NCBI GenBank assembly: GCA_017464045.1
Contig: JAFUEG010000190.1
Span: forward strand, 1 to 18,570
Direction of reading: 5' to 3'
Source of the DNA: Lachnospiraceae bacterium
Lineage (GTDB): Bacteria; Bacillota_A; Clostridia; Lachnospirales; Lachnospiraceae
DNA length: 18,570 bases
Part shown: piece after piece, positions 1 to 8,326 of the stretch
Numbering within the stretch: position 1 is the stretch's first letter
Layout: the number at the start of each line of letters is the position of its first letter
Notes under the pieces: model-generated
Told to the model about the DNA's origin: nothing
What the model saw: only the letters and a program-made list of their open reading frames with translations
Databases searched by the model: none
Translations under genes and position numbers: made by a program

Positions 1-1
1 A

Positions 2-1303
2 AGTCTTTCTAACCTTACATGCTTTTATCTTCTCTTTAACACTAAAGAATAGTTTAAGAAGTGTAGGATTTGCATTTACATAATTTCCAATCCATGTAAG
101 TTCTACATACTGATGCTCAATCTTATTAGAAATTTCATAAACATTATATCCATCAAATATTACATTCATGGTTGTATAAAGCAAATCAAGTATCTCATAT
201 TTTTCTTCCCATGCACGGGATGAATTATCCTGATTAACAAGATCCTTTATACCACACTCATAAAATACAAGATTGTACTCATATAGTCCTTCGAACACAT
301 TGGTCTTATCCTTAAGGGAGGAACCCGCACCAAGAATCTGAAGATTTTTCTTCATCTCAGGTTCATTCTCTATATACTGATAAACCTTCTTAATGAACGA
401 ACAAACCTCTGAAATGAGAGTATCTATTCTCTTATTGTAAATTTCCTGTTTTGATATGGCATTTACAACACTTCTACTGAGAACTGTTGTATTCTGAGGT
501 GAATTACAGTTTCTGATAAGCTCTTTGAAACTCTCATAAACTGCCATATTGTCAATTGGAATATACTCAGCATTAAGTCCATAAAATTCGAACGCCTTAT
601 CATAATCCTTATTGTTGATATATGCATTAAACAAGCCTATACTAAACTGAATCTTGTAATCATTTCCTACGTGCGGATCTTCTACAACATAATCAAACAA
701 TACTTCAAGATTATTCATATAAGATTCTGAATTAAGATCAGTTGTTGGAATACCCATCTCCATAATTACATTAATCAAATCAAGGTAACCCATAACTGCT
801 TTATCAAAATTCTTTGGTCTGTCATCATCCTCAAGAATCTGATAACTAACATTGATAAGAAGCGGAGCTATACGCTCACCTATAAGCTTCATAGCATCAA
901 CAAATTTTTCTCTTTGGTACAAATATATAAGCCAGATGCTATAACGATAAATTCCGGATGTACTGATAGGTGCATCAATATCGGAAGGATCAATATCGCC
1001 ATAAACAAATCTGAATAATGGTTCAATCCATTCTTCAATCTCATAGCGTCCTGTAGCCTTAATATTAGTATCAACAAATTCTCCAAGTTCATAAAGTTTT
1101 GAGCATTGAGCCTTTACATCATCATCGACCATCATGTTTGATAAATCAAAATTGCTGTCCTTAAGATAGTCAATAACCAAAGCATAAAATCCATCTTCAA
1201 CCTGTTCATTTAGGAATCTTATGAGGAGTGCTTTATTATTAGAAGCAGCAATTGACAAAACATTATTATCAGAACCTGATGTTATGTTTGCTGGTAATGC
1301 CAT
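2..1303 (-). CDS. Unrecognised helical protein, C-terminus outside the window
   Basis: An uninterrupted reading frame of 434 codons runs from the ATG at 1303 to the left edge without a stop, so the protein is partial at its C-terminus. The start is chosen because AAGGGGG lies at 1314-1320, about 10 bases upstream. The protein opens MALPANITSG and is mostly acidic, soluble and alpha-helical, with repeated aromatic-rich helices (for example SIWLIYLYQREKF and IQFSIGLFNAYINNKDYDKA) that resemble TPR or helical-repeat packing. I see no signal peptide, membrane segment or catalytic motif and do not recognise the family. It has its own good promoter 42 bases upstream of the start, so it is probably transcribed apart from the MutS-like gene behind it. 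Confidence 0.8.
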   Translation of the reverse strand, partial: MALPANITSGSDNNVLSIAASNNKALLIRFLNEQVEDGFYALVIDYLKDSNFDLSNMMVDDDVKAQCSKLYELGEFVDTNIKATGRYEIEEWIEPLFRFVYGDIDPSDIDAPISTSGIYRYSIWLIYLYQREKFVDAMKLIGERIAPLLINVSYQILEDDDRPKNFDKAVMGYLDLINVIMEMGIPTTDLNSESYMNNLEVLFDYVVEDPHVGNDYKIQFSIGLFNAYINNKDYDKAFEFYGLNAEYIPIDNMAVYESFKELIRNCNSPQNTTVLSRSVVNAISKQEIYNKRIDTLISEVCSFIKKVYQYIENEPEMKKNLQILGAGSSLKDKTNVFEGLYEYNLVFYECGIKDLVNQDNSSRAWEEKYEILDLLYTTMNVIFDGYNVYEISNKIEHQYVELTWIGNYVNANPTLLKLFFSVKEKIKACKVRKT

Positions 1304-1344
1304 AAGATATCATCCCCCTTATAAATCTTATTCACTTTTATAAT

Positions 1345-1372
1345 TTTATAACATTTAAAAGTTCAGTGTCAA
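1345..1372 (-). promoter_or_regulatory. Sigma-A promoter for the partial helical-protein gene
   Basis: On the minus strand a perfect -35 TTGACA (1367-1372) is followed after 16 bases by TATAAA (1345-1350). The TG two bases before the -10 makes it an extended -10 (TGTTATAAA). It lies just upstream of the ribosome site of the gene starting at 1303. Confidence 0.7.
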
Positions 1373-1469
1373 TAAGTAATTTGGTTATTTTCAATAATTG
1401 GCATTGTGCATAATTAACAAGTTTTTTTTAACAATTTTTTTTATTGTTTTTATGCAAAATGTCAATAAA

Positions 1470-3272
1470 TTACTTTTTTATATCAAATCCTGCCATTCGT
1501 AAAATAGCCAAAGCATTAGTAGTTGTACATCTTCCGTCACAAATTTTATAATCAAACCTTAACTCATCATTATCATAATATTCTTCAAAATGATAATTTT
1601 CAGCTTTATGACCATCTTTATCCTCTATATCACAAAGTTCAAAATCATGTGTTGAAACAGCGGTTATACATCTATCTCCGGCTAACCTCGTTATTGCTTC
1701 CTTTGCGCCAACAATCCTGTCTGCAGAATTAGTCCCCTTAAAAATTTCATCTATAAGGCATATCATAGGCACCTCTTTTTCTTTGTACTCTGCCATAGCC
1801 TTTATCCTAAGTATTTCTGCATAAAATGTTGAAATTCCATGTGCCACGTCATCCATAACTCTCATAGATGTAAAAAGCTTCATATATCCTGCCTTAAATT
1901 CTTTGGCACATACAGGAGCACCCATATAAGCCAGTACAAGATTCACAGCTATAGTTCTCAAAAATGTAGTCTTACCTGACATATTAGAACCGGTAATAAT
2001 TGTTATTCCGCCTTTAAGTTCGATACTGTTACTTACTACTGTATCAGGATTAATAAGCGGGTGATACATATCTGTTCCAAGCAAAAAGGCTTTATTATCA
2101 TTTACTTCAATATCCGCCCATGCCGTTTCCCTTATGCAGCCCAAAACAGAAAGACTGATAAGTTCCTCAAGTTCAGCAATCACATCGAAGATTTTACTCA
2201 GATTTTTTCCGTACTTTTTTTTCCAGTTTGAAGTAAGATGTGCGAGCTGATAATCCCATAAAAGGATTCCCGTAAAAATAATATGCAGAAAAGGGTTATA
2301 GGAAATATTATATGCCTGACTTATTTTTTTCAGGCTTTTAAAAGCACTTACCGCACCTTCTTCACCCGCTGCATTTTCCTTTAATTCCATTAACCGTCCG
2401 GAATTAAATTCCTCTGCCTCAATAAGCGTCAGCATATCTTCATAATCCTCAATAGAAGCACCCAAAGAATATAACGGAGCAATTATATCTTCAGTTTTTG
2501 ACATAGTAAAACCTGCAAAAGCAAGCACAAATATAAAGCCCGCCAAAGGATATCCGTAACTCATCCCTCCAAAAACGCAGCAGCCGATAAGGGCAATTTC
2601 TATAACAGGCAGCACAAATCTCGCAATTTCCATCCACAAAGGAATAAACCCTGTCTTTTCGTTATCACAGCAGGCAATAAATTTATCCGTATCCTGCTTT
2701 TGTTTTTTGTCAACCGCTCTTAAGCCCGCCGCTTCAAATGCAATTGAAAAATCTTTTTTTTCCGTCAACTCAGCTACTGCCTTATTTCGCATTGACAACT
2801 TACCTATATCAACAGCTTCAAGCCTGAGTTCATTTGCAAATAAGCTTTTACCTTTCTTTGTATGTGCTGTATTAATCATCTGATAAAGCGATGATTTTCC
2901 AAGCAAATCTATATCCCTTGTGACAGTATCATTTTCATTAAGATATTCCTCACCTGTTTCTTCAAAATTTCTCCACGCATCGCTAAACCTGTCAACATAT
3001 CTTTTTGCAACTTCAGTTTTACTTTTTGCTTCTTCTTGTTTTTTCACTATATCACCATGAAGCTTCACCAAAACCAAAAAGGCAAGCAAAAAAGCAACAC
3101 CAAAAAATCCGGCCACTGGCTTATCATCAAATATTCCTATAAGCAGCATTGCCAATCCGATTAAAAAAGAAAGAACTCTCAAAGTAGAAATATTAGAAAA
3201 TTTCTTTTCCAGAATTTTTTGTTCTTCCGAAAACTGATTAAATTTATCTTCATAAAAGTCTTTATTATTCAT
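1470..3272 (-). CDS. Membrane-anchored MutS-family ATPase
   Basis: A 600-residue MutS-family protein. Residues 122-151 (LLGKSSLYQMINTAHTKKGK) match the start of the MutS core/lever domain. The C-terminal ATPase has Walker A GSNMSGKT (428-435), the MutS signature STFYAEI (481-487), Walker B MICLIDE (503-509) and the H-loop STHD (540-543). The N-terminal mismatch-recognition and connector domains of true MutS are absent. There are instead four hydrophobic segments at about 31-48, 53-70, 215-236 and 239-256, so it should sit in the membrane. It also lacks the C-terminal Smr nuclease of MutS2. Family members of this kind are annotated as MutS-like, and a role in mismatch repair is not supported by the sequence. 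A promoter lies about 50 bases upstream of the start, with a weak AGGAAA ribosome site. Confidence 0.85.
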   Translation of the reverse strand: MNNKDFYEDKFNQFSEEQKILEKKFSNISTLRVLSFLIGLAMLLIGIFDDKPVAGFFGVAFLLAFLVLVKLHGDIVKKQEEAKSKTEVAKRYVDRFSDAWRNFEETGEEYLNENDTVTRDIDLLGKSSLYQMINTAHTKKGKSLFANELRLEAVDIGKLSMRNKAVAELTEKKDFSIAFEAAGLRAVDKKQKQDTDKFIACCDNEKTGFIPLWMEIARFVLPVIEIALIGCCVFGGMSYGYPLAGFIFVLAFAGFTMSKTEDIIAPLYSLGASIEDYEDMLTLIEAEEFNSGRLMELKENAAGEEGAVSAFKSLKKISQAYNISYNPFLHIIFTGILLWDYQLAHLTSNWKKKYGKNLSKIFDVIAELEELISLSVLGCIRETAWADIEVNDNKAFLLGTDMYHPLINPDTVVSNSIELKGGITIITGSNMSGKTTFLRTIAVNLVLAYMGAPVCAKEFKAGYMKLFTSMRVMDDVAHGISTFYAEILRIKAMAEYKEKEVPMICLIDEIFKGTNSADRIVGAKEAITRLAGDRCITAVSTHDFELCDIEDKDGHKAENYHFEEYYDNDELRFDYKICDGRCTTTNALAILRMAGFDIKK

Positions 3273-3320
3273 TTTATTTTCCTGATGCCTTTATTTTTTT
3301 CTTTATTTTTCATAAAATAT

Positions 3321-3349
3321 ATTGTAACATAACTATATTTTCAAAGCAA
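3321..3349 (-). promoter_or_regulatory. Extended -10 promoter for the MutS-like gene
   Basis: On the minus strand -35 TTGCTT (3344-3349), a 17-base spacer and -10 TACAAT (3321-3326), with TG placed for an extended -10 (TGTTACAAT). It lies upstream of the ATG at 3272. Confidence 0.55.
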
Positions 3350-3416
3350 ATTTTAAACTGTTAAAATTTGGTTAATTATTGACAATAAAATATAATAAAA
3401 CAGGATATTAAAATCC

Positions 3417-3445
3417 TTGATTTTTAAATATATATGTATTAGAAT
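3417..3445 (+). promoter_or_regulatory. Promoter for the small anchored helical protein
   Basis: TTGATT (3417-3422), a 17-base spacer and TAGAAT (3440-3445) lie upstream of the AAAGGAG ribosome site at 3481-3487. A second TTGACA at 3379-3384 has no well-placed -10. Confidence 0.45.
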
Positions 3446-3495
3446 ATTATTTACATTAAAAGCAGAAACTATTTATAAGAAAAGGAGATATATCA

Positions 3496-3942
3496 ATGGG
3501 TAAGCTATTAAAAGGTTTAGTTACCATAACTGCCGCTTCTGCTGCAGTCGGTGGATTATGCTACGTATTTAAGGATCAGATTAAAGAATCCAAGGTTTAC
3601 AAGGATAATAATGTTGATGAAAAGATAAACAATATCAAAACAAAAATCAACGAAAATGAGAAGTTCAACAAGGTAAAGACATCAATTCAGGAAAACGAAA
3701 CCTACAACAAGGTTAAAAACACAATCAAGGAAAAAATGCCGAAATTTGCTGAAAAGGAAGAGGATTATGTAGATGAAGGAGAAATCTTCTTTGATGATTT
3801 GGATGCAGCAGCAAGTGACAGAGATTATGTATCTCTTGACGGAGATGATGTTAAGGAAGCTGTAGAAGACGCAAAGGATGCTGTAAAGGAAGCTGCCGAG
3901 GACATCAAAGAAAAGGTTGAAGAGGCTGTATCTGAGGCATAA
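3496..3942 (+). CDS. Small N-anchored, charged helical protein (YtxH-like architecture)
   Basis: A 148-residue protein started by ATG with AAAGGAG eight bases upstream. Residues about 7-26 (GLVTITAASAAVGGLCYVF) form one membrane segment or uncleaved signal. The rest is highly charged amphipathic helix. It contains short internal repeats (KTKINENEKFNKVKTSIQEN, then ETYNKVKNTIKEK) and ends in a run of Ala/Glu/Lys heptad-like helix (VKEAVEDAKDAVKEAAEDIK). The layout resembles YtxH-type stress proteins and late-embryogenesis-like amphipathic helices, but I see no diagnostic motif, so the function is unknown. It converges with the diguanylate cyclase gene, and a terminator lies between them. Confidence 0.8.
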   Translation: MGKLLKGLVTITAASAAVGGLCYVFKDQIKESKVYKDNNVDEKINNIKTKINENEKFNKVKTSIQENETYNKVKNTIKEKMPKFAEKEEDYVDEGEIFFDDLDAAASDRDYVSLDGDDVKEAVEDAKDAVKEAAEDIKEKVEEAVSEA

Positions 3943-3960
3943 TAACGATTATTCAATATG

Positions 3961-4012
3961 TAAATAAAACAGGAAGGAGATGTAACGTTTCCTTCCTGCT
4001 TCATTTATATTA
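3961..4012 (+). repeat. 52-bp inverted repeat, left copy
   Basis: These 52 bases are an exact reverse complement of 6849-6900, and the match ends abruptly on both sides. The copy sits between two convergent genes (ends at 3942 and 4014) and contains a terminator hairpin. Confidence 0.95.
3968..4000 (-). terminator. Terminator of the diguanylate cyclase gene, probably bidirectional
   Basis: An 11-bp stem (3968-3978 with 3990-4000, one G-U pair) closes an 11-base loop. Read on the minus strand it is followed by TTTTATTTA. The plus-strand tail is weaker (CTTCATTTATATT). The hairpin is the core of the 52-bp repeat. Confidence 0.75.
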
Positions 4013-4013
4013 T

Positions 4014-5435
4014 TTAAAATTCATCAACATCAGCCTTGAACAGCCTCTTATGCTCATACATGGCATTATCGGCACGTTCAAACACTGTTTTCATTTCCTT
4101 GTCAAGGTCACAGGAATATACTCCCATACCACAGGCAAGGGTTACAAGACCTTTCTTTTTATGGTCCCTGCTGATATTTTTTAACGTTTCAAGGAGAACA
4201 TTCCTGTATATATAATCTTCTCCGGTAAGTATAAGAGCAAATTCATCTCCACCTACACGAAATACCGGACTATGCTTATATGTATCGCAAATCATCTTGC
4301 AGGCATCCTTAATAAAATTGTCTCCTGCAGTATGTCCTTTTGTATCATTAACTACCTTTAAATCATTTACATCACAGATGACAATAGCAAATTCCTGAGT
4401 GATTATGTCATTAATGATTTTATTGTTCATTGTTGCTTCATCTGCCGTATATGCGTGCTTATTTTTAACGCCCGTAAGAGCATCCTTATATGCTATATTA
4501 ATGGCATTTTTAAGCTGACGCTTTCTTTGCTCGGACTCGTTAATATTGGCAACACCTATTATTATATGATTTTCATTATCTGTGGATCTGACAGCACGTA
4601 AGTTTACATATTCGGGATTTCCATCAAGCATGAGTCTGTAGGTTATAGAATATACCGAGCTGTCTCCCAATGCTTTTATGAAATTATCTTTTTTCATAAA
4701 CTCAGCCATCATTGGATAATCTTCAGGATAAATATCTCTTTTCATGTTCTTTTGTGTATCATTAAAAAAGTCATATCCCTTTGTGCCAACCTTAAGCTGA
4801 GCATATTTTTCACTGGAGCTATACTCAGTATATTCATCAGTCTCTATATCAACATAATATATTACTTCATATCTTCCTGCAAGAGCACGGGCAATCTGGT
4901 TATAGGTTTCGCTTTCCGCTGCATTTTTCTGTTCACGTTTCACCTGTGCATCAACATTTTTTACACCAACGATTATATACTTGTCATCTGCACCGGTTCC
5001 TCTTGTAGTCTTAAGCTGATAGTATAGAGGCTCTCCGTTTATAACAAGCCTGTAGCCTAATGTAAACGGAAGGTTTTGCTTTATGGCATCAGTAAAATTA
5101 TCTTTATTAATTTTTGAAAGAAACTTTTCCTGATCATCTTTATAAACAAGCCTTTTACAATTGACTATCGTATCAGCAAAAAAATCATCACCTCTTGATG
5201 CGATTTCAAGTTTTTTATCATTTCCGGATGCAGAGTATTCTATATAGCTGTCATCCTTCATATCAATGTAATATATGCTCTCATAATCATTGGCAAGAGA
5301 AAGAGCAATTCTTGCAAATGTAGGTTCGTCTTTGCCGACATTTTGAATATTGTCTTTAAGTTCCACAAAACGTCTCGTTTTAATTTTATCCGCAACATCA
5401 TAATTATAAGTCAAATTAATTTTTTCTTTTTCCAT
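4014..5435 (-). CDS. Diguanylate cyclase with duplicated sensor domains
   Basis: A 473-residue soluble GGDEF protein. The catalytic domain starts at about DALTGVKNKHAY (318-329) and carries an intact RVGGDEFALIL (GGDEF at 395-399), so synthesis of cyclic di-GMP from GTP is expected. The canonical inhibitory RxxD site before GGDEF is absent: the residues there are YKHS. The N-terminal half is an internal duplication of a PAS-like module, about 38-162 and 178-299. Compare YESIYYIDMKDDSYIEYSAS with YEVIYYVDIETDEYTEYSSS, and LGYRLVINGEPLYYQL with ITYRLMLDGNPEYVNL. No membrane segment is seen, so the signal is probably cytoplasmic. A strong promoter and AGGGGA ribosome site precede it. It is transcribed divergently from the coiled-coil gene. 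Confidence 0.9.
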   Translation of the reverse strand: MEKEKINLTYNYDVADKIKTRRFVELKDNIQNVGKDEPTFARIALSLANDYESIYYIDMKDDSYIEYSASGNDKKLEIASRGDDFFADTIVNCKRLVYKDDQEKFLSKINKDNFTDAIKQNLPFTLGYRLVINGEPLYYQLKTTRGTGADDKYIIVGVKNVDAQVKREQKNAAESETYNQIARALAGRYEVIYYVDIETDEYTEYSSSEKYAQLKVGTKGYDFFNDTQKNMKRDIYPEDYPMMAEFMKKDNFIKALGDSSVYSITYRLMLDGNPEYVNLRAVRSTDNENHIIIGVANINESEQRKRQLKNAINIAYKDALTGVKNKHAYTADEATMNNKIINDIITQEFAIVICDVNDLKVVNDTKGHTAGDNFIKDACKMICDTYKHSPVFRVGGDEFALILTGEDYIYRNVLLETLKNISRDHKKKGLVTLACGMGVYSCDLDKEMKTVFERADNAMYEHKRLFKADVDEF

Positions 5436-5496
5436 ATTGTTGTATATCCCCTGATTACTATATATAGTTCATAGTTTTTTTATTGATACATACATA

Positions 5497-5525
5497 ATTA
5501 TATCAAAGGATTATATTTGACGCAA
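5497..5525 (-). promoter_or_regulatory. Promoter for the diguanylate cyclase
   Basis: On the minus strand -35 TTGCGT (5520-5525), a 17-base spacer and a perfect -10 TATAAT (5497-5502), about 60 bases upstream of the start codon. Confidence 0.65.
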
Positions 5526-5583
5526 GAAGTGAGAGAGCATAAAACTTTTCGCAACATAAAAAGTATTGTTTAATGCAAAATAA

Positions 5584-5612
5584 TTGACTGTTTGTAATTA
5601 ATACGATATTAA
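5584..5612 (+). promoter_or_regulatory. Possible promoter for the coiled-coil gene
   Basis: TTGACT (5584-5589), a 17-base spacer and TATTAA (5607-5612). It would give a leader of about 200 bases, so a closer, weaker promoter is also possible. Confidence 0.3.
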
Positions 5613-5814
5613 TTATATAAATCATTTTAAAAGGTTATTCAATTAAAGAATTGTGCCGATATATAAAATGATTAATTATAACTATGTAAAAGGATTTACA
5701 TAAGAATAAATCATGGAAGATTACTTTTTTATTTAACATCATATATTTTTCAATTATTTAATTCTTATCTAAATCCCTAAAATACTATATAAAAACAAGG
5801 TGGTGCATATTATA

Positions 5815-6783
5815 ATGACTATTAATTTTAATGCCGGTCAGACTGTAAATGTAAACACTGTATCAAATAATTCCTCTGACCAAAAGGAAAGAAAAACCTT
5901 TTTTGCCGGTAATGCTAATATATCAGCAAATGAAAGTTTAATTACTGCAAAAAGAAAGCAGGCTCAACGGCAGGCTATGAAGCTTGTAAATGATGCATGG
6001 GAAAAGGATAACAAAAAAGCAGACAGCATAAAAAATATGGAAGATAAGATATCCGCCAACAAAGAATCCATTAAGGAAACAAATTCCAAACTCAAGGATT
6101 TGGAAGAAAGAAAAGAGTCTTTACGAGAAGAATACGGTATTGCGGGTGATTCTGATGAACAAAAGGATTTACTGCTTTTAGAAAAATATCAGGACAGGAA
6201 AAACGGCCTTAAAACAGACCCTTTTACTAAAGAGGAGATCTCAAGATTAAAAGAACTCCAAAATATTCCGAGAACCGAATATCAAAATAAGGTTTTAGAG
6301 GTTAATGAAATATCAGCTGACTTAAAGATGGACATCGTGAAAAAGTCAAATGAAAACATAGGTCTTGGTGAATCAATTCTTGAAGCTAATACAGATCTTA
6401 CTGCATCACAAAATATGCAAAATGCAAAGCTTGCATCAGATAAGATTATGGAAGCCTTAAGTGATGAGATAAAAAGTCTGATCTTAAACGAAGCCAAAGA
6501 GCATACCGAAGAAAAAATGGCAGAGGAAAAGGAAAAGGCCGAAAAGCTCGAAGAAGAAAAAGATGAAAAGGAAGAAAAACTCGAAGAGACAAAGGAAAAG
6601 CGCAAAGAGCAGGAAGCACTTATTGAAGCCGATATTGAAGCATCAAGACTTGAACAAAAGATTAAAGTTGAAGGCGATTATTCCGGTAATGACAGTCTGC
6701 AAAAAGACATCAAAAAAATCATTCAGGATAATAATCTTCTTGATGATGATTTAAAGGGAATAAAGATTGATTTTAATTTTTAA
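5815..6783 (+). CDS. Coiled-coil protein of unknown function
   Basis: A 322-residue soluble protein. I place the start at the ATG at 5815 because AAGGTGGTG at 5797-5805 is the ribosome site; a GTG at 5800 lies inside that site. Residues 1-30 are polar and Asn/Thr-rich. Two long charged coiled coils follow, at about 60-115 and 215-285. The second has runs of Glu/Lys heptads such as EEKDEKEEKLEETKEKRKEQ. No signal peptide, membrane segment or enzyme motif is visible. It is divergent from the diguanylate cyclase and shares the same inverted-repeat bracket, so the two may belong to one functional unit, although nothing in the protein shows cyclic di-GMP binding. The family is unrecognised. Confidence 0.8.
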   Translation: MTINFNAGQTVNVNTVSNNSSDQKERKTFFAGNANISANESLITAKRKQAQRQAMKLVNDAWEKDNKKADSIKNMEDKISANKESIKETNSKLKDLEERKESLREEYGIAGDSDEQKDLLLLEKYQDRKNGLKTDPFTKEEISRLKELQNIPRTEYQNKVLEVNEISADLKMDIVKKSNENIGLGESILEANTDLTASQNMQNAKLASDKIMEALSDEIKSLILNEAKEHTEEKMAEEKEKAEKLEEEKDEKEEKLEETKEKRKEQEALIEADIEASRLEQKIKVEGDYSGNDSLQKDIKKIIQDNNLLDDDLKGIKIDFNF

Positions 6784-6848
6784 AACGTATTATTAATATG
6801 AGTTATACAACCGTATAAAAAATAGTGTGTGTTGTATTAGCAAATATT

Positions 6849-6900
6849 TAATATAAATGAAGCAGGAAGGAAACGTTACATCTCCTTCCTGTTTTATTTA
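6849..6900 (-). repeat. 52-bp inverted repeat, right copy
   Basis: An exact reverse complement of 3961-4012. Its outer end covers the TAA stop codon of the sensor kinase gene (6898-6900). Confidence 0.95.
6861..6893 (+). terminator. Terminator of the coiled-coil gene, probably bidirectional
   Basis: Stem 6861-6871 with 6883-6893 (11 bp, one G-U pair) and a TTTTATTTA tail on the plus strand. It is the same hairpin as in the left repeat, so both arms terminate transcription leaving the segment. Confidence 0.75.
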
Positions 6901-8310
6901 TATCTGCAACATTACAGTAAGCTTAAATATCTTCCTGTTTTCTTTCCTTTCGAGATTTATATCTATATCACCATAGTATTTTTTTGCAACCTCTTTTATA
7001 TTTCTTATTCCAAAACCATGATTCTCCTTATCCTTAGATGTAATCGGGATTTTCTGTTCCTTATCGATTATAATTTCATCATAATAATCATTACATATTT
7101 CTAGTATAAATACATTATTTTTCTGTTTACTTTTTAGAATAATTTCAGGTTCTCTGTTTTTTTCTTTCTTTACATTTTCTCCTCGATGCACAGCCTCGAA
7201 AGCATTATTGAGTGAGTTATTAAGAATTATACTCATATCAAAGGCATTTATTTTTTCACTATCAGGGTATATGAAAGAAGTTTCGAAACACACATTATCT
7301 TCAATAGTCCTCTTTTTAAAATCAGAAATAATAATATCCGTAACAGGATTACCGGTTTTAACATCCGATTCTATATCCTTTTCCAATAGGTTCATGCTGT
7401 TAAGATATTCTGTTGCCGCTTTAGTTTCATTTTTTTCAATCAGACCTTCTAACACTTGAAAATGATTTCCCACATCATGTCTAAAGCTTTTTATTTTCTC
7501 ATACATGCCTTCTATCTGACTTATATGAATTTTTGTTGCTTCAATTTGAGATTCAAGTATTCTATCCTCCATTTTTTCATCCTGAATATTTTTTATTCTG
7601 TGATAGGTTGAAACAAGGATTAATATAGCGATGTATCCCGACATATAAAAAAGTAATCTATATATATCTCCGTGAATATTTTCCGTAATACTTCCATTCT
7701 GTATTCCACTCATCCACAATCTGTAATACGACCTTATAATAGGTCTTGCTAAAAAAATCGGCACAACCGGACCAATCAAGAGTAATAGCTCCTTTTTATC
7801 CAATTCCTCATACTTTCTTTTGTATACCTTATGAAGCAGTCTTACTGCAAGGCATATCAAAATAATATATAATGCAGTCCAAACTATCTGATGTACTGCA
7901 AAAGTAATAAGTATTGCTTTGATACTGCTTTGAACCTTATCTATGCTATAAACAAAATCTGTCATAAAATAACTAACCTCTGCCATAAAAGCTGAGGTAA
8001 TCCACATAATAAGTTCATATAAAATGCATAGAAAAATCTTTTGTCTTATATTATTTTTTTCAATAATGTAAATAATCCCAAAAGCTACAGATGGTGCCAA
8101 AAGCCTGTCAAATATACTATTTGTATCCCATGGTACAAATCTCAGATAGCATATAGAAAAAAGATACGCTAAGAATGCGATAGCTACAGTTTTTTTGTAT
8201 TTCAAAAACGGTTTTAACCACACTCCAAACATTAAACACGAAAATACGATTATCATGTAAATAGGGATATTACCCCATAGTCTAAAGAAAAGCTCGGTTT
8301 TGTAGTCCAT
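6898..8310 (-). CDS. AgrC-like sensor histidine kinase (GHKL type)
   Basis: A 470-residue membrane kinase. The N-terminal 235 residues are hydrophobic, with about six to seven membrane segments (near 15-36, 41-57, 70-84, 91-110, 132-158, 175-190 and 216-234). A linker follows, then the phospho-acceptor motif SFRHDVGNHFQVLEGL with His at 278, the N-box ILNNSLNNAFEA (361-372) and the glycine box HGFGIRN (431-437). This layout and the HDxxNH motif are those of the AgrC/ComD family, which senses peptides and phosphorylates LytTR regulators. Its gene starts 16 bases after the LytTR regulator gene, with AGGGAGAG as ribosome site, so the two form an operon. No agrB- or agrD-like gene is in the window, and the ligand is unknown. 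Confidence 0.9.
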   Translation of the reverse strand: MDYKTELFFRLWGNIPIYMIIVFSCLMFGVWLKPFLKYKKTVAIAFLAYLFSICYLRFVPWDTNSIFDRLLAPSVAFGIIYIIEKNNIRQKIFLCILYELIMWITSAFMAEVSYFMTDFVYSIDKVQSSIKAILITFAVHQIVWTALYIILICLAVRLLHKVYKRKYEELDKKELLLLIGPVVPIFLARPIIRSYYRLWMSGIQNGSITENIHGDIYRLLFYMSGYIAILILVSTYHRIKNIQDEKMEDRILESQIEATKIHISQIEGMYEKIKSFRHDVGNHFQVLEGLIEKNETKAATEYLNSMNLLEKDIESDVKTGNPVTDIIISDFKKRTIEDNVCFETSFIYPDSEKINAFDMSIILNNSLNNAFEAVHRGENVKKEKNREPEIILKSKQKNNVFILEICNDYYDEIIIDKEQKIPITSKDKENHGFGIRNIKEVAKKYYGDIDINLERKENRKIFKLTVMLQI

Positions 8311-8326
8311 AAAACTCTCCCTGCAC

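Larger units (their letters stand above)
5436..5814. other. Divergent intergenic region with two promoters
   Basis: This 379-base AT-rich stretch separates two divergent genes and carries a promoter for each. I see no further gene, riboswitch or tRNA in it. GCCGATAT at 5655-5662 looks like a sigma-28 -10 box but has no matching -35. Confidence 0.6.

Noticed and set aside
889..1092. A 67-codon minus-strand open frame
   Set aside because: It lies in another frame of the long open gene at 2-1303, which has the ribosome site and protein-like composition.
1409..1452. AT-only inverted repeat AACAAT/ATTGTT between the first two genes, considered as a terminator
   Set aside because: A six-pair A/T stem with an A run rather than a T run in the direction of the MutS-like gene; likely chance in AT-rich DNA.
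5655..5662. GCCGATAT, like a sigma-28 -10 box, between the divergent genes
   Set aside because: No TAAA-type -35 at the right distance, so a flagellar-type promoter is not supported.
6282..6605. A 107-codon Ser/Phe-rich minus-strand frame
   Set aside because: It is the antisense shadow of the Glu/Lys-rich coiled coil; no ribosome site.
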